From an uncultured Eubacteriales bacterium (GTDB lineage Bacteria > Bacillota > Clostridia > Oscillospirales > Oscillospiraceae): DNA of 6,380 nt. The notes under the pieces were generated by a model that saw only the letters and a program-made list of their open reading frames with translations, had not been told where the DNA came from and did not search any database. The DNA is taken from assembly GCA_900554275.1 (NCBI GenBank), contig USGS01000080.1:1-6380 (forward strand), read 5' to 3'. The position numbers were made by a program, and so were the translations under genes. Below, in pieces: positions 5,776-6,380 of the stretch. The stretch's first letter is position 1; each line of letters starts with the position of its first letter.

Positions 5776-6380
5776 CTGTTTCCGCCGGGAACTGCCGCCC
5801 TGTGTGGTCGATGGTGTAGGGGGCTTGCAGGATCAGTTGGGAGATGGGAACGACGGTGTAGCCGTCGTTGATGAGGCAACTGAGAATGGCGGGGAGGGCC
5901 TCCGGCGTGTGGAGCGCGGCGTTGTGGAACAGCACGATGCTCCCCGGCTGTACCCTGGAGGTCACCCGCTTGCAGATGGTCTCTGCGTCGTAGTCCTTCC
6001 AGTCCAGGGAGTCCACATCCCACTGGATGGTTTGCAGCCCGACCGTATCTTCCACAACGGCAAGCATAGCGTCGGAATACTCCCCGTAGGGAGCGCGGTA
6101 GTAGCGCGGCGCAGCGCCGGTCAGCGAGGTAATCATCTCGCTGCATGCCCGTGTATCGGCTTCAAGCTTTTGCGCATCAATGGAAGCTACATGCGGATGC
6201 TGGTCGGAGTGATTTTCGACGGCGTGACCCGCGCCGAAGATCCGCTTTACATCCTCCGGATAGCGGCGGCACCAATCTCCGGTTGTAAAGAAGGTAGCCT
6301 TTGCATTGTATTCTGACAGAAGCGCGAGCAGCTCGGTCGTATCGCTGTTTTCCCATGCACAGTCGAAGGTGAGCGCGATT
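5762..6380 (-). CDS. NodB-type polysaccharide deacetylase, C-terminal part (5' end outside window)
   Basis: The minus frame is open from the right edge and encodes 205 residues covering nearly the whole catalytic NodB domain. Motif 1 is ALTFDCAWENSD, motif 2 HSDQH (metal-binding H-x3-H), motif 3 RAPYGEY, motif 4 WDVDSLDW, and motif 5 GSIVLFHN. These enzymes remove N-acetyl groups from cell-wall or other polysaccharides, usually outside the membrane. The layout and the YTIDHTGRQ ending resemble the sporulation-linked PdaB group, so a spore cortex or peptidoglycan role is plausible. Motif 1 has Cys-Ala instead of the usual Asp-Gly after the first Asp, losing a common metal ligand; a TFDxAW variant does occur in some clostridial members. 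Signal peptide and N-terminus are not visible. The last five or so residues (TVSPT) and the TAA overlap the methyltransferase remnant out of frame and look acquired by fusion. Confidence 0.85.
   Translation of the reverse strand, partial: IALTFDCAWENSDTTELLALLSEYNAKATFFTTGDWCRRYPEDVKRIFGAGHAVENHSDQHPHVASIDAQKLEADTRACSEMITSLTGAAPRYYRAPYGEYSDAMLAVVEDTVGLQTIQWDVDSLDWKDYDAETICKRVTSRVQPGSIVLFHNAALHTPEALPAILSCLINDGYTVVPISQLILQAPYTIDHTGRQFPAETVSPT

Noticed and set aside
5520..6146. 208-codon minus frame overlapping the deacetylase and methyltransferase remnant
   Set aside because: It is Arg/Ser/Pro-rich and out of phase with both recognisable proteins.
1..6380. CRISPR array, tRNA or rRNA genes
   Set aside because: No regularly spaced repeats, tRNA cloverleaf or rRNA sequence was seen on either strand.

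Overview
The window reads almost entirely on the minus strand. Its core genes are GC-rich, nearly every one has a strong AGGAGG-type ribosome binding site, and two are recognisable as the anaerobic purine/urate genes ssnA and ygfK. Together with a NodB-type deacetylase and an IS200-like remnant, this suggests a gut Clostridia/Oscillospiraceae-like Firmicute. The taxonomic call is inference; no rRNA or other marker gene is present.

Layout in the direction of transcription (right to left). (1) 6380-5762: C-terminal 205 residues of a NodB-fold polysaccharide deacetylase, with its 5' end outside the window. Its last codons and stop appear to come from foreign DNA. (2) About 5775-5485: the tail of a class I SAM-dependent methyltransferase, without its N-terminus and broken by an in-frame TAG. 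(3) 5462-5277: a sigma70-type promoter (TTGATT, 17 bp, TAAAAT) and a leader of about 150 nt. The leader holds an intrinsic terminator before the ssnA ribosome binding site and an upstream segment able to pair with that terminator's 3' arm. (4) 5276-3933 ssnA and 3905-954 ygfK, 27 nt apart, closed by a strong GC hairpin terminator at 942-907. (5) About 900-722: left end of an IS200/IS605-family element with terminal hairpin, SD-masking inverted repeat and the first ~18 codons of tnpA, then an abrupt break. (6) 687-1: a phage- or ICE-like regulatory string made of a 65-residue XRE-family HTH protein, an excisionase-like HTH protein, and the start of a DUF6291-like gene running off the left edge.

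ssnA (aminohydrolase) and ygfK (flavin/iron-sulfur oxidoreductase) belong to the gene set that gut anaerobes and E. coli use to break down urate and related purines without oxygen. Here the pair forms its own transcription unit, with no xdh, ygeW/X/Y or hydantoinase gene visible. The unit is bracketed on both sides by broken genes (truncated IS200 on one side, methyltransferase stump on the other), which points to a recombination-prone locus. The most interesting feature is the ssnA leader, which has the architecture of an attenuator or riboswitch and which I could not assign to a known class.
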